64,000 bases of DNA from an uncultured Bacteroidales bacterium (GCA_905235445.1 CAJOLJ010000003.1:36692-100691); one strand, 5' to 3'; shown: positions 24,058 to 34,250, counted from the stretch's first letter. Translations and numbers: made by a program. Notes: generated by a model not told the origin, from the sequence alone.

Positions 24058-24065
24058 CAAAGATA
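24058..24065 (-). promoter_or_regulatory. Predicted promoter -7 element for surE-lpxB
   Basis: TATCTTTG on the minus strand. Directly downstream, GGGAG and CTCCC (24037-24053) form a 5-bp stem at the likely mRNA 5' end. Confidence 0.6.
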
Positions 24066-24217
24066 CGCAATTTATTCTTTCATTCCCCCGTGGGAAGGGG
24101 AAGCGGGGGAGTCAACTTAAACGATACAATTGATAGATACCGCTTTGGGAGGCGGCTGGATATGTTTTTTTCTTCACAAATTGCATCCCACATGTGTCAT
24201 TTTTCCAGTGTTTTTAT
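24066..24217. other. Intergenic region between divergent surE and gapA
   Basis: No gene seen. Together with the flanking promoters (24058-24065 minus, 24218-24225 plus) and the gapA leader it makes a 330-base gap. It contains a GC-rich stretch at 24085-24110 and an AT-rich stretch before the gapA promoter. Confidence 0.5.
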
Positions 24218-24225
24218 TAAATTTG
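24218..24225 (+). promoter_or_regulatory. Predicted promoter -7 element for gapA
   Basis: TAAATTTG, an exact TAnnTTTG match, 112 bases before the ATG. The leader contains a GGAAG/CTTCC stem (about 24250-24264). Confidence 0.6.
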
Positions 24226-24302
24226 CGTGATTTTTGAGGGGGAAAGAATTGGAAGCCTACCTTCCGATCCAGCCCGAGCAAATCAAAGGTTGTTAACGCT
24301 TA

Positions 24303-25336
<1,034 letters not shown>

Positions 25337-25352
25337 TCCCTGCTGCATCCAA

Positions 25353-25398
25353 GGAAAATGTCGTGGCTCCCTTCGGGGACGCCACGACTTTCCGTTTT
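25353..25398 (+). terminator. Intrinsic terminator of gapA
   Basis: GTCGTGGC (25360-25367) pairs with GCCACGAC (25381-25388), extended by GGAAA/TTTCC, and is followed by GTTTT. Confidence 0.75.
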
Positions 25399-25433
25399 GT
25401 AGGGGGGCCTCGGTTCCGGCCCCCGGGGGGAGC

Positions 25434-26438
25434 CTAATTGTTTTTCATGACGTTCATGTCCACGTGACCCGGGACGCCGTAGACTGTCCCCTTGTCCGTG
25501 AACTGCCACCACCTCCAGTCATCCCTCTTCGGGGAGGGCACCCCGTAGTGGGCTATCCAGAGGGGGTATTTCCGCAGTAGGGAATCCTCTATGTATGTTT
25601 TTGCGAAACTCTCCCCTGTGTAGATTACGGGTGTCCTCCCGAAATGTTCCTCCACGCTGCGAAGCCATAGGGAGAGAGCGTCGTTCAACTCCTTCCTGGT
25701 GCAGGAGCCGTTTATGGTCTCTATGTCAAGTACGGGCGGAAGGTCACGGTAGCGAAGGGAACCCACGGTGGAGCAGAAGTTCCGGGCCTGTTTAAGGGGG
25801 TCCTTGTTGGTCCTGTAGAAATGATACGCCCCGCGGGAAAGGTACTTCTGGCGTCCCGCATCCTTCCAGTTCCCCTGGAAAGCCTTGTCCACCATCTTCT
25901 CTCCCTCGGTCGCCTTTATGAATACGAACGACAGGGGAGTGATGGATATGGCGTCCTCCTTTGAGCGGGTGGTGAGCCCCCTGCGGTCCGTCATCACGAC
26001 CAGGGAGTCCCAGACGATGCCCTCCCGGTTGTGGTGCGAGATGTCGATGCCGTAGGAGTAGTTCCCCCTTGGAACCTCGACCCCGGTCCCGTCCGAATTC
26101 ATGAGAAGGAAGGGGACCGCTATGGCAAGGACGATGACAAGAACAGCGGCGACGCCCATCCACCATTTGATTTCAAGCTGGAAGAGGGGGCCTCCCCACT
26201 TCTTTCCCTTGTTCTTTTTCTTGCCTTTCCTGGATTTTGCCGTCTTGGAGGAGGCGGTGCGTTTGCCGCCCCTGGAAGGGGAGGAGGGCCTGGGCTTGGA
26301 GGAAGAAGGCTTTTTAGCTGAGGATGAAGAGCTTGGGGATCCGGTCGAGGATGCCCTTCCCGTCCCTTTTGGCCTGTTGGACTGGCCGGAAGGGGAGGAA
26401 GAAGGCGTTTTAGGTCTTTTTTCGCTACTCACTTTCAC
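25434..26438 (-). CDS. Membrane-anchored GH25 muramidase
   Basis: About 334 aa from a GTG at 26438 (a second GTG at 26432 is equally possible); longer starts lie above the predicted promoter. Residues about 5-80 are Ser/Lys/Pro-rich and basic, followed by one membrane helix ([19 protein letters not shown]). The outer domain is glycoside hydrolase family 25: [40 protein letters not shown] and [12 protein letters not shown] with the acidic pair Asp and Glu, then [13 protein letters not shown] and WWQFTD. These enzymes cut the MurNAc-GlcNAc bond of peptidoglycan. The long basic cytoplasmic tail is unusual. Confidence 0.9.
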   Translation of the reverse strand: MKVSSEKRPKTPSSSPSGQSNRPKGTGRASSTGSPSSSSSAKKPSSSKPRPSSPSRGGKRTASSKTAKSRKGKKKNKGKKWGGPLFQLEIKWWMGVAAVLVIVLAIAVPFLLMNSDGTGVEVPRGNYSYGIDISHHNREGIVWDSLVVMTDRRGLTTRSKEDAISITPLSFVFIKATEGEKMVDKAFQGNWKDAGRQKYLSRGAYHFYRTNKDPLKQARNFCSTVGSLRYRDLPPVLDIETINGSCTRKELNDALSLWLRSVEEHFGRTPVIYTGESFAKTYIEDSLLRKYPLWIAHYGVPSPKRDDWRWWQFTDKGTVYGVPGHVDMNVMKNN

Positions 26439-26458
26439 CAAACAATTGCATAACGAAG

Positions 26459-26466
26459 CAAATTTA
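26459..26466 (-). promoter_or_regulatory. Predicted promoter -7 element for the GH25 gene
   Basis: TAAATTTG on the minus strand, 21 bases before the likely GTG start. On the + strand TAAATTCG (26468-26475), a one-base variant, lies 2 bases away and may serve the divergent rubrerythrin gene. Confidence 0.55.
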
Positions 26467-26565
26467 CTAAATTCGCAATTAAGATGGTGTCCACGGGGGT
26501 GGAGGAGCCCTTCTTCCCGCGGAGAGGCGCCATCGAAAACTAAATACTCACACACAATTTTGGAT

Positions 26566-27105
26566 ATGGAACTGAAAGGATCGAAGACTGAAGAGAACCT
26601 GCGCACCGCATTCGCCGGTGAGAGCCAGGCCCACACCAAGTACCTTTACTATGCATCAAAGGCACGCAAGGACGGCTATGTCCAGATAGGTGACCTCTTC
26701 GAGGAGACGGCCAAGAACGAAAAGGAGCATGCCAAGATTTGGTTCAAGTTCCTGCACGGCGGCGCCGTCCCTTCCACCGAGGAGAATCTCCTTGATGCGG
26801 CCACCGGGGAAAACTATGAATGGACCGACATGTATGCTCACTTTGCGGAAGTGGCAAAGGAGGAGGGCTTCACCGAGATAGCCTTCCTGTTCAGCAAGGT
26901 GGGAGACATCGAGAAAACCCACGAGGAGCGCTACCGCAAGCTCCTCTCGAACATAGAAGGTGGATTGGTCTTTTCCCGCGAGCAGGACATGATATGGGAA
27001 TGCTCCAACTGCGGGCACATCGTCATCGGGAAGAAAGCTCCCGAGGTCTGCCCCGTATGCAAGCACCCCAAGTCCTACTTCAAGCAGAGGGCGGAGAACT
27101 ATTAG
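26566..27105 (+). CDS. rbr: Rubrerythrin
   Basis: 179 aa from [21 protein letters not shown] four-helix ferritin-like diiron domain (residues about 1-140, with [14 protein letters not shown] and [12 protein letters not shown] carrying the Glu/His ligands) is followed by a rubredoxin-like zinc/iron site CSNCGH...CPVC at the C-terminus. Rubrerythrin reduces hydrogen peroxide in anaerobes, so the organism is probably anaerobic. An in-frame extension up to 26101 overlaps the GH25 gene and is rejected. Divergent from the muramidase gene. Confidence 0.96.
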   Translation: MELKGSKTEENLRTAFAGESQAHTKYLYYASKARKDGYVQIGDLFEETAKNEKEHAKIWFKFLHGGAVPSTEENLLDAATGENYEWTDMYAHFAEVAKEEGFTEIAFLFSKVGDIEKTHEERYRKLLSNIEGGLVFSREQDMIWECSNCGHIVIGKKAPEVCPVCKHPKSYFKQRAENY

Positions 27106-27135
27106 CTCCCCGTCCCGTACATCATGAAAGTAGTA

Positions 27136-27167
27136 AGCCGCCCTTCCCGCTTGCGGGGAGGACGGCT
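27136..27167. terminator. Hairpin between convergent rubrerythrin and pssA genes
   Basis: AGCCG (27136-27140) and CGGCT (27163-27167) close a stem that continues with CCT/AGG and CCC/GGG. No T-run, but the position fits a shared terminator. Confidence 0.5.
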
Positions 27168-27211
27168 AAACATTTGTGCTGCGCTGGCTGAACCGGGAGC
27201 TGGGGTGGGGA

Positions 27212-27991
27212 CTATTCCGTCGGGGTGCCCTCTTCCTTCTTCCTCTCCTCCGTCGCCGGGACATCGTCCCTGCAACCGCACATTGCCACGTTCACGAGCA
27301 CGTAGCTCAGGAACACGAACAGGACTGCGGCTGAGAAGTTCAGTCCCAGGACCGCCGTCACGATGCACATGATGGCGGATATGGATATGAAGGCTGTCCT
27401 CTTGATCTTCAGGAGGGTGGTCTGCTTCTGGGCGGCCCCGATCTTTATCGAGAACATCGGGATCTCGCAGACAAGGAGGAAGCACATGAGGGCTGTCACG
27501 GCGGGGATGAACCACAGGCTTCCCGCAAGGCGTGCGAGGGTCCCGCTGTAGCCCGTGCTCTGGAGCCAGTACCCGAAGGAGGCGCATATGATGGCCACCG
27601 CGGTGGTGGGAAGCCCGATGAAGGAGGATTGCTGGCGGGGGTCGTTATTGAATTTCGCAAGCCTCAGGGCGGAGAACACGGCCAGGGCTATAGTTATGTA
27701 GCTAAGAAGAGCATTCCCACCGCTGAGTCTCATCGCCTGCAGGAGCGTCATCGAAGGCAGCACCCCGAAACTCACCATGTCTGACAGGGAGTCCAGGTCC
27801 GCCCCTATGACCGACTGGGCGTGGAGGAGCCTAGCGGCCAGCCCGTCCAGGAAATCGCACACCGAGGCGCACAGGAGGAAGACCGCACCCATCTGCAAAT
27901 CGGCGTCCCCCACTACGGATATCACCCCAAGAACCCCGAAAACGAGGTTCATTGAGGTGATGGCGTTGGGTATATGTTTCTTGAGGCCCAT
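27212..27991 (-). CDS. pssA: CDP-diacylglycerol--serine O-phosphatidyltransferase
   Basis: 259 aa membrane protein. The CDP-alcohol phosphatidyltransferase signature D-G-x2-A-R-x8-G-x3-D-x3-D is read as DFLDGLAARLLHAQSVIGADLDSLSD. The enzyme makes phosphatidylserine, the precursor of phosphatidylethanolamine, at the inner membrane. The start MGLKKHIPNAITSMNL and about eight hydrophobic segments match the family. Its ATG directly abuts the stop codon of the upstream peptidase gene with no bases between, so both are in one transcript. Confidence 0.93.
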   Translation of the reverse strand: MGLKKHIPNAITSMNLVFGVLGVISVVGDADLQMGAVFLLCASVCDFLDGLAARLLHAQSVIGADLDSLSDMVSFGVLPSMTLLQAMRLSGGNALLSYITIALAVFSALRLAKFNNDPRQQSSFIGLPTTAVAIICASFGYWLQSTGYSGTLARLAGSLWFIPAVTALMCFLLVCEIPMFSIKIGAAQKQTTLLKIKRTAFISISAIMCIVTAVLGLNFSAAVLFVFLSYVLVNVAMCGCRDDVPATEERKKEEGTPTE

Positions 27992-29203
27992 TTATTTGAT
28001 GCCCAGCTTTTTCTTCAGTTCCTTGGGGAGGGCGTCCTTGTGGACGATGAAGTCGATGGCCTTGGCCCTCGTGAAGGCGTCGGAGATGTACCACACACCG
28101 TCATATTTGCCGCTCACGCCCCAGGAGTTCTTGACCATGAAGTATTTGTTGCCGAACTGGTCCTTGGCGATGCCGAAAGCGTGCATTCCGTGGTCGTCGG
28201 TGGTCTTCTTGTTGTCGAACTCCTCCTGGCGGAGTTCCTGGGTCACCTGGATCTCCTTGGGAGCGCCAGCCTTGGCGGGGTCCGTCTTCGCTTCGTCAGC
28301 CTTGCCGACCCACCTCTCCTGGTCGGAGCCGGTGGTGGCCGCTACTGCGGTGTCGAGGAGCAGGGCGGTACCGTTGCGGGTGAAACCGGCCTCTGAGACA
28401 TCCCCGCCCCAGGTGGTGGTGTATCCGTGCTCGATGGCGTAGTACATGGCATCCATGAACTCGTCCAGGGGAACGTTGTAGGCCTGGTCGGAGCGCCAGT
28501 TGTCGCAGACCTCGATGGCGAACTTGGTGTAGTAGGGATGATGGGTGAAGGAGGTCAGGGAGACGTAGTCCTCGGCGTTGAGTTTGTAGGAGTCCCTGTA
28601 GGACTGGGGAGTGTAGGTCACCCCGTTGTACTCGAAGGTGGTGGGGCACTCTCCGAAATATGCGTCCATGATTCCCTGGAAGCCCCTCTTCCAGGCGGTG
28701 GAAAGGGTGCGGTTGGGGTTCTTGTTGATGGCCTCGACGTATGCCTTGGCCACTGCGTCCACTTCCCCGTGGACGGGAAGCTCCGTTCCGTAGTTGGTCC
28801 CGGGCATGACGCTCTGGGGAACCAGCCCGTAGTCCGCCATGATATGCAGTGCGTCCTCGCTCTCGCTGCCGGCCCCGAAGGTCAGGTTGCCGTCCAGGCG
28901 GATGTACTTGTCAGCCCTCTCCTGGTAGGAGCGGGACACGACGAACATCTCGGAGAAGTCGGGATAGAGGTCCTTGTCGGTGATCTTGTTGATGCGGATG
29001 GCCTCCGACTCGAGGAAGGACATTGCCGAGAAGCACCAGCAGGTGCCGGAGCGGTTCTGGTTCTTGATGGAGGTGATGGGGTTCTCCTTCACTACCGTGA
29101 ATTCGAGCTCGGTCTTGGGGGCTGCGCTGCGGGCAGGCTGGGAGAAGGCAGGGAAGGCGAGGGCCAGTGCAGCAGCCGTGAGGATCAGTGATTGAAGTTT
29201 CAT
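27992..29203 (-). CDS. Secreted C1-family (bleomycin hydrolase/PepC-like) cysteine peptidase
   Basis: 403 aa from MKLQSLILTAAALALAFPAFSQ, a clear signal peptide. The catalytic cysteine is in NQNRSGTCWCFSAMSFLE, the histidine in DDHGMHAFGIA and the asparagine in YFMVKNSWG, the papain-fold triad of the aminopeptidase C/bleomycin hydrolase branch. Intracellular PepC is about 450 aa; the exported, slightly shorter form is common in Bacteroidales and probably works on peptides in the periplasm. A 44-codon upstream extension is rejected because the signal peptide and promoter define the start. First gene of the pepC-like/pssA pair. Confidence 0.9.
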   Translation of the reverse strand: MKLQSLILTAAALALAFPAFSQPARSAAPKTELEFTVVKENPITSIKNQNRSGTCWCFSAMSFLESEAIRINKITDKDLYPDFSEMFVVSRSYQERADKYIRLDGNLTFGAGSESEDALHIMADYGLVPQSVMPGTNYGTELPVHGEVDAVAKAYVEAINKNPNRTLSTAWKRGFQGIMDAYFGECPTTFEYNGVTYTPQSYRDSYKLNAEDYVSLTSFTHHPYYTKFAIEVCDNWRSDQAYNVPLDEFMDAMYYAIEHGYTTTWGGDVSEAGFTRNGTALLLDTAVAATTGSDQERWVGKADEAKTDPAKAGAPKEIQVTQELRQEEFDNKKTTDDHGMHAFGIAKDQFGNKYFMVKNSWGVSGKYDGVWYISDAFTRAKAIDFIVHKDALPKELKKKLGIK

Positions 29204-29245
29204 GATATGTGTAAACTGTTTGTTGTATCTTGTGCTGTGTGTGTG

Positions 29246-29282
29246 CGGAGGGGTCTTCCCCCGTCCCGATGTCACAAATTTA
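29246..29282 (-). promoter_or_regulatory. Predicted promoter and 5' stem-loop for the C1 peptidase gene
   Basis: TAAATTTG on the minus strand (29275-29282) matches TAnnTTTG. Downstream, CGG-GGG pairs with CCC-CCG around a TCTT loop (29246-29263). Confidence 0.55.
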
Positions 29283-29299
29283 CAAATTCTTTTCTTATT

Positions 29300-29321
29300 G
29301 CCCCCATTTCGGTGAGGGGGC
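29300..29321 (-). terminator. Terminator hairpin of the glycerate kinase gene
   Basis: GCCCCC (29300-29305) pairs with GGGGGC (29316-29321), 3 bases past the glycerate kinase stop and just before the next promoter. No strong T-run. Confidence 0.5.
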
Positions 29322-29324
29322 GAG

Positions 29325-30500
29325 CTAGGATTCAAGGGCGACCCTCAGGTATGGAAGGGCCCCTGAGAGGACCCCCCTGATGTTTTCCCGGGCCAGGTCG
29401 GGGTCGGTGAGCATTTCCTCGGGAGTGTCCCGTGCAGTGGCCTCAAGCACTTCGCAGAAGCCTTCCTCCATGAACCTCTCCCTTCCCTCGACCCTGCCCG
29501 AGAGCAGCACCACCTGTATCCTGCCCTCCATAAGGGCGGATGAGGTGGCGGGGTCCTTCCTGAGGTACTCGAGTATCCCGAGGGGAACCTTGCCGTCCAG
29601 GGTCTGCTCGTCCGATTTCCCCTCGCCCGTTATCACCAGCACCCTGCCGTCGTCCGCGAGGGCGTCCTCAAGTACTGAGGGGATCCCTACGAGGTCAAGG
29701 AAGGTCTCGAGCCCGGGGAGCATCCTGGCGTGGAGCACGCACCCGAGGGCTGCGCCGATCCCTCCTGCCGCCCCGGCGCCTCCCCCGTGAATGGCGTCCT
29801 GCCCGCTGTACATGGAGAATAGGGTCCCGATTCCGTACAGCCAGGAGTCCAGTTCGCTGGCGAGGGCGGGACTGGCCCCTTTCTGGGGGGAATAGCGAAG
29901 GGCCGCTCCGCCCCGTCCGCAAAGAGGAATTCTCCCGTCGTAAAGGGCGAGTATCTGCACTGAGGAGAGCATCCTGTGCCTTCTTCCCGGGTCAATTGTA
30001 TGCACTGAGGAGAGAACGGGGAATGATATCTCACGTCCTAGAGGGTCCAGCAGCCTGTAGCCCAGGGCCTGCAGCATTCCGAGGCCACCGTCGCAGGTGG
30101 CGCTCCCGCCAAGTCCCACGACAATCCTCCCGACCCCCTGGTCCAGGGCGGCTCCAAGGAGTTCCCCGGTCCCGTAGGACGTGGTCCTGAGGGGACTTCG
30201 GAGGTTCGGAGGAACCAGGCCGAGCCCACCGGCGGAGGCAGTGTCCACAACGGCGGTCATCCCGTCTTCGGCTATTCCTATGGCGCTCTGTATAGGCATT
30301 CCCAGCGGGTCATGGCTTTGGACGGGAAGGATGTACCCGCCCAGGGAGCGGGTCAGGGCCTGCATGAACCCTTCCCCTCCGTCAGACACTTCCACCACCC
30401 TGACGTCATCCCCGGCACCGAATGCCCCGGCTGCGCTTGCCCCGGCCTCCGAGGAGGTCAGGCAGCCCTTGAAGGAATCCATGAGAATAAGAGCTTTCAT
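29325..30500 (-). CDS. glxK: Glycerate kinase (GarK/GlxK family)
   Basis: 391 aa from MKALILMDSFKGCLTSSEAG. This family phosphorylates D-glycerate with ATP, feeding it into lower glycolysis. Conserved blocks: DSFKG at the start, VEVSDGGEGFMQAL, TASAGGL, SYGTGELLGAALDQG, VGLGGSATCDGGLGMLQALG and VITGEGKSDEQTLDGKVPLG. Length is normal. Together with the upstream aminotransferase (88 bases) it could form a serine/glycine to glycerate route, but this is inference. Confidence 0.94.
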   Translation of the reverse strand: MKALILMDSFKGCLTSSEAGASAAGAFGAGDDVRVVEVSDGGEGFMQALTRSLGGYILPVQSHDPLGMPIQSAIGIAEDGMTAVVDTASAGGLGLVPPNLRSPLRTTSYGTGELLGAALDQGVGRIVVGLGGSATCDGGLGMLQALGYRLLDPLGREISFPVLSSVHTIDPGRRHRMLSSVQILALYDGRIPLCGRGGAALRYSPQKGASPALASELDSWLYGIGTLFSMYSGQDAIHGGGAGAAGGIGAALGCVLHARMLPGLETFLDLVGIPSVLEDALADDGRVLVITGEGKSDEQTLDGKVPLGILEYLRKDPATSSALMEGRIQVVLLSGRVEGRERFMEEGFCEVLEATARDTPEEMLTDPDLARENIRGVLSGALPYLRVALES

Positions 30501-30588
30501 TCTTCTTATCTGAAGGGGGAGGACAGGGGAGCGGAGGAGTCCCCGGGACACTGAAGGTAACTGGTAGGCAACTGACGGCGGAAACGGC

Positions 30589-31791
30589 CTAGAGCGTCCT
30601 TCCGGGGTAGGCGGCCAGACCCTGCCGGAGGATGTCTATGGCGACCCTCAGACAGGGAACTTCCAGCACGTAGGCCACCCTGACCTCGTTCCTGCCCTTG
30701 GAAGGGGTCTTGTAGAAGGAGGCCGCGGGGGTAACCATCGTGGTCTGGCCATCCACCCTGAATGTCTCGAGCATCCAGCGGGCGAACTTTTCCGCATCAT
30801 CCACGGGAAGCTGGGCAATTGTGTAGAAGGCCCCCATGGGAAGGGGTGAGAATACCCCCGGTATCCGGTTCAGAAGTTCGACTGCCGTGTCGCGGCGGCG
30901 GATGTATTCCTCCCGGACAGCGTCGAAGTACTCCTGTGGGGTGTCTAGCGCCCCGATGGCGGCCATCTGTCCGTAGACGGGGGGACAGAGGCGTGCCTGG
31001 GCGTATTTGAGGGCGGCTGCCATTACGTCCTTGTTGTGGGAGAGAATGCATCCCACCCTGGCCCCGCAAAGGTTGTATCTCTTTGAGACCGAGTCCACAA
31101 GAATCACATTCTGCTCTATGCCGGGGATGTTCATTGCCGAGAAGTGACCCTCCTCGGTGTAGCAGAACTCCCTGTACACTTCATCTGAGATGAGGAACAG
31201 GTCGTGCCTTCTCACAATGTCACCCAGGGCGAGCATCGAGGCCTTGTCATAGACGGTCCCGGTGGGGTTGCCGGGGTTGCTTATGAGTATGGCACGGGTC
31301 CTGGGGGTTATGAGCTTCTCGACCTCGGAGGGGTCGGGCACGGCGAAGCCTTTCCTTATGTCCGTGGGCACGGCCTTGAGGGTGACCCCCGACATGAATG
31401 CGAAAGTGTTGTAGTTCGTGTAGAAAGGCTCCATCACGATGATCTCGTCGCCCTGGTCGCAGGTTATCTTGACAGCGAGGTCCACCGCCTCGCTTCCGGC
31501 GACGGTGACGATGAGTTCCTCGGGGGATGCGTCGATACCTATCCTGCGGTAGTATTTCTCGCACAGGCCGCGGCGAAGTTCCATCAGGCCTGCCGAGTGG
31601 GAATATGAAATGTGATGGGGGAGTTCCCCCTGGACTGAGCGAAGGGCGCACTCAGGGGACTGGATGTCGGGGGCGCCTATGTTCAGGTGGTAGACCTTGA
31701 CGCCTTCCGATTTGGCTTTGTCGGAGAGGGGAACGAGCTTCCTGATGGCGGAAGCGGGCATCTGGGAGGCCTTTGCGGAGATTGTAGCCAT
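30589..31791 (-). CDS. PLP-dependent class I/II aminotransferase
   Basis: 400 aa from MATISAKASQMPASAIRKL. Fold type I aminotransferase: NIGAPDIQSPE near the start, VTVAGSEAVDLAV, ISNPGNPTGTVYDKAS with the conserved Asn, LISDEVYREFCY with Asp and Tyr, VDSVSKRYNLCGARVGC containing the PLP lysine, and NEVRVAYVL with the C-terminal Arg that binds the substrate carboxylate. Closest in pattern to aspartate or aromatic/alanine aminotransferases; the amino donor cannot be fixed. It is transcribed divergently from glnN, with the two -7 elements only 14 bases apart, which suggests shared nitrogen control. Confidence 0.92.
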   Translation of the reverse strand: MATISAKASQMPASAIRKLVPLSDKAKSEGVKVYHLNIGAPDIQSPECALRSVQGELPHHISYSHSAGLMELRRGLCEKYYRRIGIDASPEELIVTVAGSEAVDLAVKITCDQGDEIIVMEPFYTNYNTFAFMSGVTLKAVPTDIRKGFAVPDPSEVEKLITPRTRAILISNPGNPTGTVYDKASMLALGDIVRRHDLFLISDEVYREFCYTEEGHFSAMNIPGIEQNVILVDSVSKRYNLCGARVGCILSHNKDVMAAALKYAQARLCPPVYGQMAAIGALDTPQEYFDAVREEYIRRRDTAVELLNRIPGVFSPLPMGAFYTIAQLPVDDAEKFARWMLETFRVDGQTTMVTPAASFYKTPSKGRNEVRVAYVLEVPCLRVAIDILRQGLAAYPGRTL

Positions 31792-31905
31792 ATTTAAGCA
31801 GTCTAATTTGTAAAGTTGTCCTGACGTTGGGGAGGAAAATGGAAATTCTAAATCGTTTTTATCCAATTGATTCGATTTTGTGGGCCAAATTCATCCCAAT
31901 CCCCG

Positions 31906-31913
31906 CAAAGATA
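31906..31913 (-). promoter_or_regulatory. Predicted promoter -7 element for the aminotransferase-glycerate kinase transcript
   Basis: TATCTTTG on the minus strand, followed by GCGGGG. The leader would be about 107 bases. Confidence 0.55.
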
Positions 31914-31927
31914 GGTTTTTTTCTTTT

Positions 31928-31971
31928 TACCTTTGCAGGGGAAGGCAGGAAAAAGAGACCTTTTGTCTGCC
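31928..31971 (+). promoter_or_regulatory. Predicted promoter and 5' stem-loop for glnN
   Basis: TACCTTTG at 31928-31935 matches TAnnTTTG. It is followed by a long stem: GGCAG/CTGCC (31944-31948, 31967-31971) stacked on AAAAG/CTTTT with an AGAC loop. Confidence 0.6.
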
Positions 31972-32002
31972 TCTTTTCTTCAACTAAAGACTGCACACAA
32001 TT

Positions 32003-34183
32003 ATGGCTACACAGAGAATGATGGCTCTGGAGGATTCCTCCAAGCATGCCCCGGGAAGGTTCTACGAGCAGGACGGTCCCGTTTCTTCGTATTTCGGGAA
32101 GAATGTCTTCGACCTGAAGAAGATGCGCCGCTACATGTCGGCACCGGCCTACGACGCCATTCTCAAGGCCCGCCGCGAGGGCGGATCGGTGGACAGGGGA
32201 GTGGCTAACGAGATAGCCACCGCGATGAAGACCTGGGCCATGGAGATGGGGGCTACCCATTACACCCACCTCTTCCAGCCCCTTACGGGCACCACTGCCG
32301 AGAAGCATGAGGCTTTCGTGACCCTCAAGGACGGGCAGGCCTTCGAGAAGTTCTCCGGGACGGCCCTTGTGCAGCAGGAGCCCGACGCCTCCTCTTTCCC
32401 GAACGGGGGGCTTCGCAACACTTTCGAGGCCAGGGGCTACTCTGCGTGGGACCCCTCCTCGCCCGCTTTCCTCCTGGACGGGACCCTGTGCATCCCTTCG
32501 GTCTTCGTGTCCTACACGGGGGAGGCCCTGGATATGAAGGTCCCCAATCTCAAGTCCCTGCAGGCCCTGAGCCGTGCCGCCACCTCCGTTGCCACCCTCT
32601 TCAATCCCGACGTGACTTCGGTCGGGGTCAACTGCGGCCTGGAGCAGGAGTATTTCCTGGTGGATGACAGCCTCTTCGACGCAAGGCCCGACCTCCGCAT
32701 CTGCGGAAGGACGGTCATCGGACATACGGCAGCCAGGGACCAGCAACTCTCCGACCATTACTTCGGGGAGATACCTTCCAGGGTCAGCGCCTTCATGAAG
32801 GATTTCGAGACGGAGGCCTACAAGCTCGGGATCGAGCTTTCCACCCGTCACAACGAGGTGGCACCCAACCAGTTCGAGTGCGCGCCGGTCTTCTCTGACG
32901 CCACTACGGCCATAGACCAGAACATGCTCCTGATGATAGTCATGAAGAAAGTGGCCGAGAAGCACCATTTCAAGGTCCTCTTCCATGAGAAGCCCTTCGA
33001 TGGCATCAACGGCTCCGGCAAGCACTGCAACTGGTCACTTCGGACCGATACCGGGGTGAACCTCCTGTCCCCCGGGTCCACACCGATGAAGAACCTGAGG
33101 TTCCTCTCCTTCTACTCGGCGGTGCTCAAGGCCGTGTACAAGCACAACCTTCTCCTTATGACAAGCGTCTGTACCCTCAGCAACTCCTACCGCCTCGGCG
33201 GGCACGAGGCACCTCCCGCGGTGATGTCGGTTTTCTCGGGCTCCACTCTCTCGAAGGTGTTCGCCAACATTATGAGCGTGGACCCTGACAACTCCGAGGA
33301 CCCTTCCATGAAACCCGACCCCATAAGGATGGTGTCCGTGATACCTGAGATATTCCCCGACAATACCGACCGAAACAGGACTTCCCCCTTCGCCTTCACC
33401 GGCAACCGCTTCGAGTTCAGGGCGGTGGGATCCTCGATGAATGCCGCTGCCGCCACCTATATCCTGAATACGATAGTGGCGGAGAGCCTCCTGGAGTTCA
33501 GGGCTGATGTCGATGCCCTCATGGCCAAGGGCGAGGACCTGGGGAGCGCCGTGCTACAGACGGTGCGTGACTTCCTGCTGACATCCAAGGACGTGATGTT
33601 CGAGGGGAACGGCTATTCCAGGGAGTGGCAGGAGGAAAGCCGCCGCAGGGGACTGGAGAGCGTGACCAATGTGCCGGACGCTTACAAGGTGTACCTGAGG
33701 AAGGAGAGCGTGGACCTCTTCAAGAACCTCGGGGTGCTTACCCCCGCCGAGGTCGAGGCCCGCTACGAGGTGCTCAACGAGACTTATGTGAAGAAGCTCC
33801 AGATAGAGGCCAGGGTGATGGGGGACATCTGTCTGAACCATGTCATTCCCGCCGCTGTCCTATACCAGAATACACTCATCAAGAGTATCCAGGGTGCGAA
33901 GGAGGTGTTCGGGGATGAGTACAAGACCCTGTGCCGCTCCGACATGGACACTTTCAGGAAGATTTCCCACTTCGTGAATTCCCTCTCCTCCGATGTCGAG
34001 GCCCTGGTCGAGGCCCGCAAGAAGGCCAACAGGGTGGAGGACATAGCCAAGAGGGCGAAGCTCTACTCCACCGAGGTCAAGGACCTGATGGAAAAGGTCA
34101 GGGACAGCGCCGACCACCTGGAAATGCTGGTGGACGACGAGCTGTGGCCCCTGCCGAAGTACAGGGAGCTGTTCCTGAGCTAG
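32003..34183 (+). CDS. glnN: Glutamine synthetase type III
   Basis: 726 aa, the size of GSIII enzymes, which are typical of Bacteroidota and cyanobacteria. It makes glutamine from glutamate, ammonia and ATP. Visible blocks: THYTHLFQPLTGTTAEKHEAF, GGLRNTFEARGYSAWDPSSPAF, NCGLEQEYFLVD (metal-binding Glu), STRHNEVAPNQFECAPVF, FHEKPFDGINGSGKHCNWSL, and RTSPFAFTGNRFEFRAVGSS. A C-terminal helical region follows. The gene is preceded by a leader hairpin and followed by a strong terminator; the divergent gene is an aminotransferase. Confidence 0.97.
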   Translation: MATQRMMALEDSSKHAPGRFYEQDGPVSSYFGKNVFDLKKMRRYMSAPAYDAILKARREGGSVDRGVANEIATAMKTWAMEMGATHYTHLFQPLTGTTAEKHEAFVTLKDGQAFEKFSGTALVQQEPDASSFPNGGLRNTFEARGYSAWDPSSPAFLLDGTLCIPSVFVSYTGEALDMKVPNLKSLQALSRAATSVATLFNPDVTSVGVNCGLEQEYFLVDDSLFDARPDLRICGRTVIGHTAARDQQLSDHYFGEIPSRVSAFMKDFETEAYKLGIELSTRHNEVAPNQFECAPVFSDATTAIDQNMLLMIVMKKVAEKHHFKVLFHEKPFDGINGSGKHCNWSLRTDTGVNLLSPGSTPMKNLRFLSFYSAVLKAVYKHNLLLMTSVCTLSNSYRLGGHEAPPAVMSVFSGSTLSKVFANIMSVDPDNSEDPSMKPDPIRMVSVIPEIFPDNTDRNRTSPFAFTGNRFEFRAVGSSMNAAAATYILNTIVAESLLEFRADVDALMAKGEDLGSAVLQTVRDFLLTSKDVMFEGNGYSREWQEESRRRGLESVTNVPDAYKVYLRKESVDLFKNLGVLTPAEVEARYEVLNETYVKKLQIEARVMGDICLNHVIPAAVLYQNTLIKSIQGAKEVFGDEYKTLCRSDMDTFRKISHFVNSLSSDVEALVEARKKANRVEDIAKRAKLYSTEVKDLMEKVRDSADHLEMLVDDELWPLPKYRELFLS

Positions 34184-34218
34184 CACCAGGAGCGGGGTGC
34201 TTCATATCTAATATCGGG

Positions 34219-34250
34219 ACGGACCTGTGCGGTATCTACTGCAGGTCCGT
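34219..34250. terminator. Terminator hairpin after glnN, shared with the convergent gene
   Basis: ACGGACCTG (34219-34227) and CAGGTCCGT (34242-34250) form a perfect 9-bp stem. The right arm overlaps the last codons of the convergent frameshifted gene. Confidence 0.7.

Noticed and set aside
26101..26565. N-terminal extension of rubrerythrin
   Set aside because: It overlaps the divergent GH25 gene and its promoter; the family begins at the ATG at 26566.
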